Shown in pieces: positions 6,544-7,689 of a DNA stretch of 7,689 bases (position 1 is the stretch's first letter; the number at the start of each line of letters is the position of its first letter). The notes below the pieces were generated by a model, which did no database searches, was not told where the DNA came from, and was given only the letters and a program-made list of their open reading frames with translations. This DNA comes from Methanoregula sp. (GTDB lineage Archaea > Halobacteriota > Methanomicrobia > Methanomicrobiales > Methanospirillaceae), in the NCBI GenBank assembly GCA_022710665.1, contig JAKLGN010000058.1, positions 1 through 7,689 of the forward strand, read 5' to 3'. Position numbers and translations under genes: made by a program.

Positions 6544-6825
6544 TTATGAATAGTCCATTTCTTTTAATGTCTTGTCAGCCAGCTCCTTCATGCGTGCCGA
6601 GATCCTGCTCGAAGACGAATAATCCACATCTTTCATGGCATTGGCGATTTCGGTACCAAGTACGAAGATTGCGTACTTATGTTCCATCTTGCTCTTATGC
6701 TGCTGGGACGGAGTGATCTTCAGTGCATTGTACTGGCTGAACTTGAGGTCTGGATTGATCTCTTCAAAATAATCTTTTACGTCTGACAACATCTGGTGAA
6801 GGTTGATCAGTTCGTCTTTATGCAT
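6544..6825 (-). CDS. UPF0058 family protein
   Basis: This is a 93-residue cytosolic protein recognised as the archaeal family UPF0058, whose function is not established. The N-terminus MHKDELINLHQMLSDVKDYF and the centre FSQYNALKITPSQQHKSKME are characteristic. It lacks membrane segments, a signal peptide and cysteines, and is mostly charged and helical-looking. His and Asp/Glu residues near the N-terminus (H2, H10) might bind a metal, but this is conjecture. The ATG is preceded by GGAGGG with a 5-base spacer and by a clear TATA-like element about 40 bases upstream, so it is probably its own transcript with a short leader. It is complete. Confidence 0.85.
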   Translation of the reverse strand: MHKDELINLHQMLSDVKDYFEEINPDLKFSQYNALKITPSQQHKSKMEHKYAIFVLGTEIANAMKDVDYSSSSRISARMKELADKTLKEMDYS

Positions 6826-6860
6826 ATTGTCCCTCCGGTGGGTACCGTGGTTTTATCCAG

Positions 6861-6877
6861 CATAAATAAATTTGCGT
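6861..6877 (-). promoter_or_regulatory. TATA/BRE promoter of the UPF0058 gene
   Basis: On the minus strand CGCAAATTTATTTATG contains an A-rich BRE-like GCAAA followed by TTTATTTAT, close to the archaeal TATA consensus. About 25 bases downstream predicts a transcription start near 6841, giving a leader of about 16 bases that carries the GGAGGG ribosome site at 6831-6836. It sits in the 60-base gap between the dnaG stop and the UPF0058 start, so the two genes need not share a transcript. Confidence 0.6.
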
Positions 6878-6885
6878 AAGGGAGG

Positions 6886-7689
6886 TTATGACCCCATTTT
6901 CATGAGCCGGATTGCCAGCGGGCGTTTAATTATTCCCTTGAAATCCCGGGCTGCCACGTAGGCGAGCCCTTTCCCGACCAAACGGTCGAGCAATTTCTGA
7001 TCCACGGGGCGGTCGACCACAAGACCCTGCGCCGGGGGGTCAAGCGTCTCGATTGCCTTCTCGACCTCATCAGAACGCAGTTCCTTGACCACCGTTAAAT
7101 CATCTGCAAGGAAACGCGCCAGGTTCCGGCCTTTTACATCCTCGATGTGATCCTGCAGGGTCAGCGGCCCTTTCCGGGCGTCCCGAGGGTTTTTTGCGGC
7201 CGCTCCGTGTTTTGCCTTTTTTTCATGCCCATCATGCTCCTCAGATCCTGCTCGCGCAGCCTTCAGATCTGTTCGGAGTTCCGCCGAATCCTCAAAATAC
7301 TGGTCGCGCACATACTCGACCGGGACCTTGTTCCGCAGGGTCTTTATGACCTCTTTCCTTGTCATGTCCTCAACGCTCTTTCCCCGCGGCGAGAAGGCAA
7401 CAAAATCGATATCCGCAACCTGCAGGAGTTCCCGGAGAATCAGCTCACCACCACGGTCCCCGTCAAAGAATGCAGTGGTGGTCTTTTTCTCGCACAGATC
7501 AATGACGGTCTTTGGGATATTGGTCCCCTCGACCGCAACGGCATTCTTGATCCCGTACCGCAGCAGATTCAGGACGTCCGCCCGTCCCTCAACGATTATG
7601 ACCGCGTCAGAGTCGAGTACATTAGGGCCGGCGGGTGCTTTTTCCTCACCGATCGAACCGATCTTTTCTATCCTTAGGCTCTGGCGGAC
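6886..7689 (-). CDS. dnaG: DNA primase DnaG, archaeal type (C-terminal part, 5' end outside window)
   Basis: The reading frame is open from the stop at 6886 through the right window edge: 267 residues seen, with the N-terminus missing. The ATG at 7365 lies inside the gene. Upstream codons encode the TOPRIM domain, with [20 protein letters not shown] near residues 30-49 of the visible part (catalytic Glu) and the [20 protein letters not shown] stretch near 74-93 (metal-binding Asp-x-Asp). Downstream is a long charged linker rich in Lys, Glu, His and Ala (about 142-178), then a C-terminal segment ending [13 protein letters not shown]. Archaeal DnaG is a TOPRIM protein that makes RNA in vitro and is found with the RNA exosome in other archaea. 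Full length is usually about 400 or more residues, so roughly 150 are missing. Family assignment is firm; the cellular role here is inference. Confidence 0.93.
   Translation of the reverse strand, partial: VRQSLRIEKIGSIGEEKAPAGPNVLDSDAVIIVEGRADVLNLLRYGIKNAVAVEGTNIPKTVIDLCEKKTTTAFFDGDRGGELILRELLQVADIDFVAFSPRGKSVEDMTRKEVIKTLRNKVPVEYVRDQYFEDSAELRTDLKAARAGSEEHDGHEKKAKHGAAAKNPRDARKGPLTLQDHIEDVKGRNLARFLADDLTVVKELRSDEVEKAIETLDPPAQGLVVDRPVDQKLLDRLVGKGLAYVAARDFKGIIKRPLAIRLMKMGS

Noticed and set aside
6886..7365. A separate 159-residue protein starting at ATG 7365
   Set aside because: The frame continues upstream without a stop to the window edge and encodes the DnaG TOPRIM motifs, so this ATG is internal.

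Overview
The window looks like a stretch of euryarchaeal chromosome, most likely from a methanogen of the Methanomicrobiales type (Methanoregula-like). This is judged from protein content, not from a search. The main evidence is a CDP-archaeol synthase, a radical SAM protein of the tetraether lipid synthase family, an archaeal-type DnaG primase, an AF1665-type alanine dehydrogenase and a UPF0058 protein. Shine-Dalgarno sites of the AGGAGG type and AT-rich TATA-like elements fit this too. Base composition is fairly balanced in genes, with AT-rich gaps.

Layout. Positions 1-650 hold no convincing gene. They contain several inverted repeats, and near the argF end a GC-rich hairpin and runs of A that read as oligo-T on the minus strand, as expected at an archaeal 3' end. 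Positions 651-3954 are a tight minus-strand operon, transcribed carS > pyrE > purD > argF. carS/pyrE and purD/argF each overlap by 4 bases, and pyrE and purD are 24 bases apart. A 74-base AT-rich gap then separates carS from a divergent plus-strand gene (4029-5504), a probable tetraether lipid synthase (Tes). Tes converges on an alanine dehydrogenase gene (5525-6487, minus), with an 18-bp perfect palindrome over the Tes stop codon. Upstream on the minus strand are a 93-residue UPF0058 gene (6544-6825) with its own good promoter, and the C-terminal part of dnaG (6886 to the window edge), whose TOPRIM domain continues in frame past the only internal ATG.

How the genes fit together. The operon mixes core anabolism: membrane lipid headgroup activation (CarS), pyrimidine synthesis (PyrE), purine synthesis (PurD) and arginine synthesis (ArgF). 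The most meaningful pairing is the divergent carS/tes arrangement. CarS activates the diether lipid with CDP, and Tes-type enzymes later join two diether lipids at their chain ends to make membrane-spanning tetraethers. The two may share a control region. No defence system, mobile element, CRISPR array, tRNA or rRNA was seen. The less ordinary material is the structured 650-base noncoding region, the lipid-gene pairing and a few residue-level or start-site oddities.
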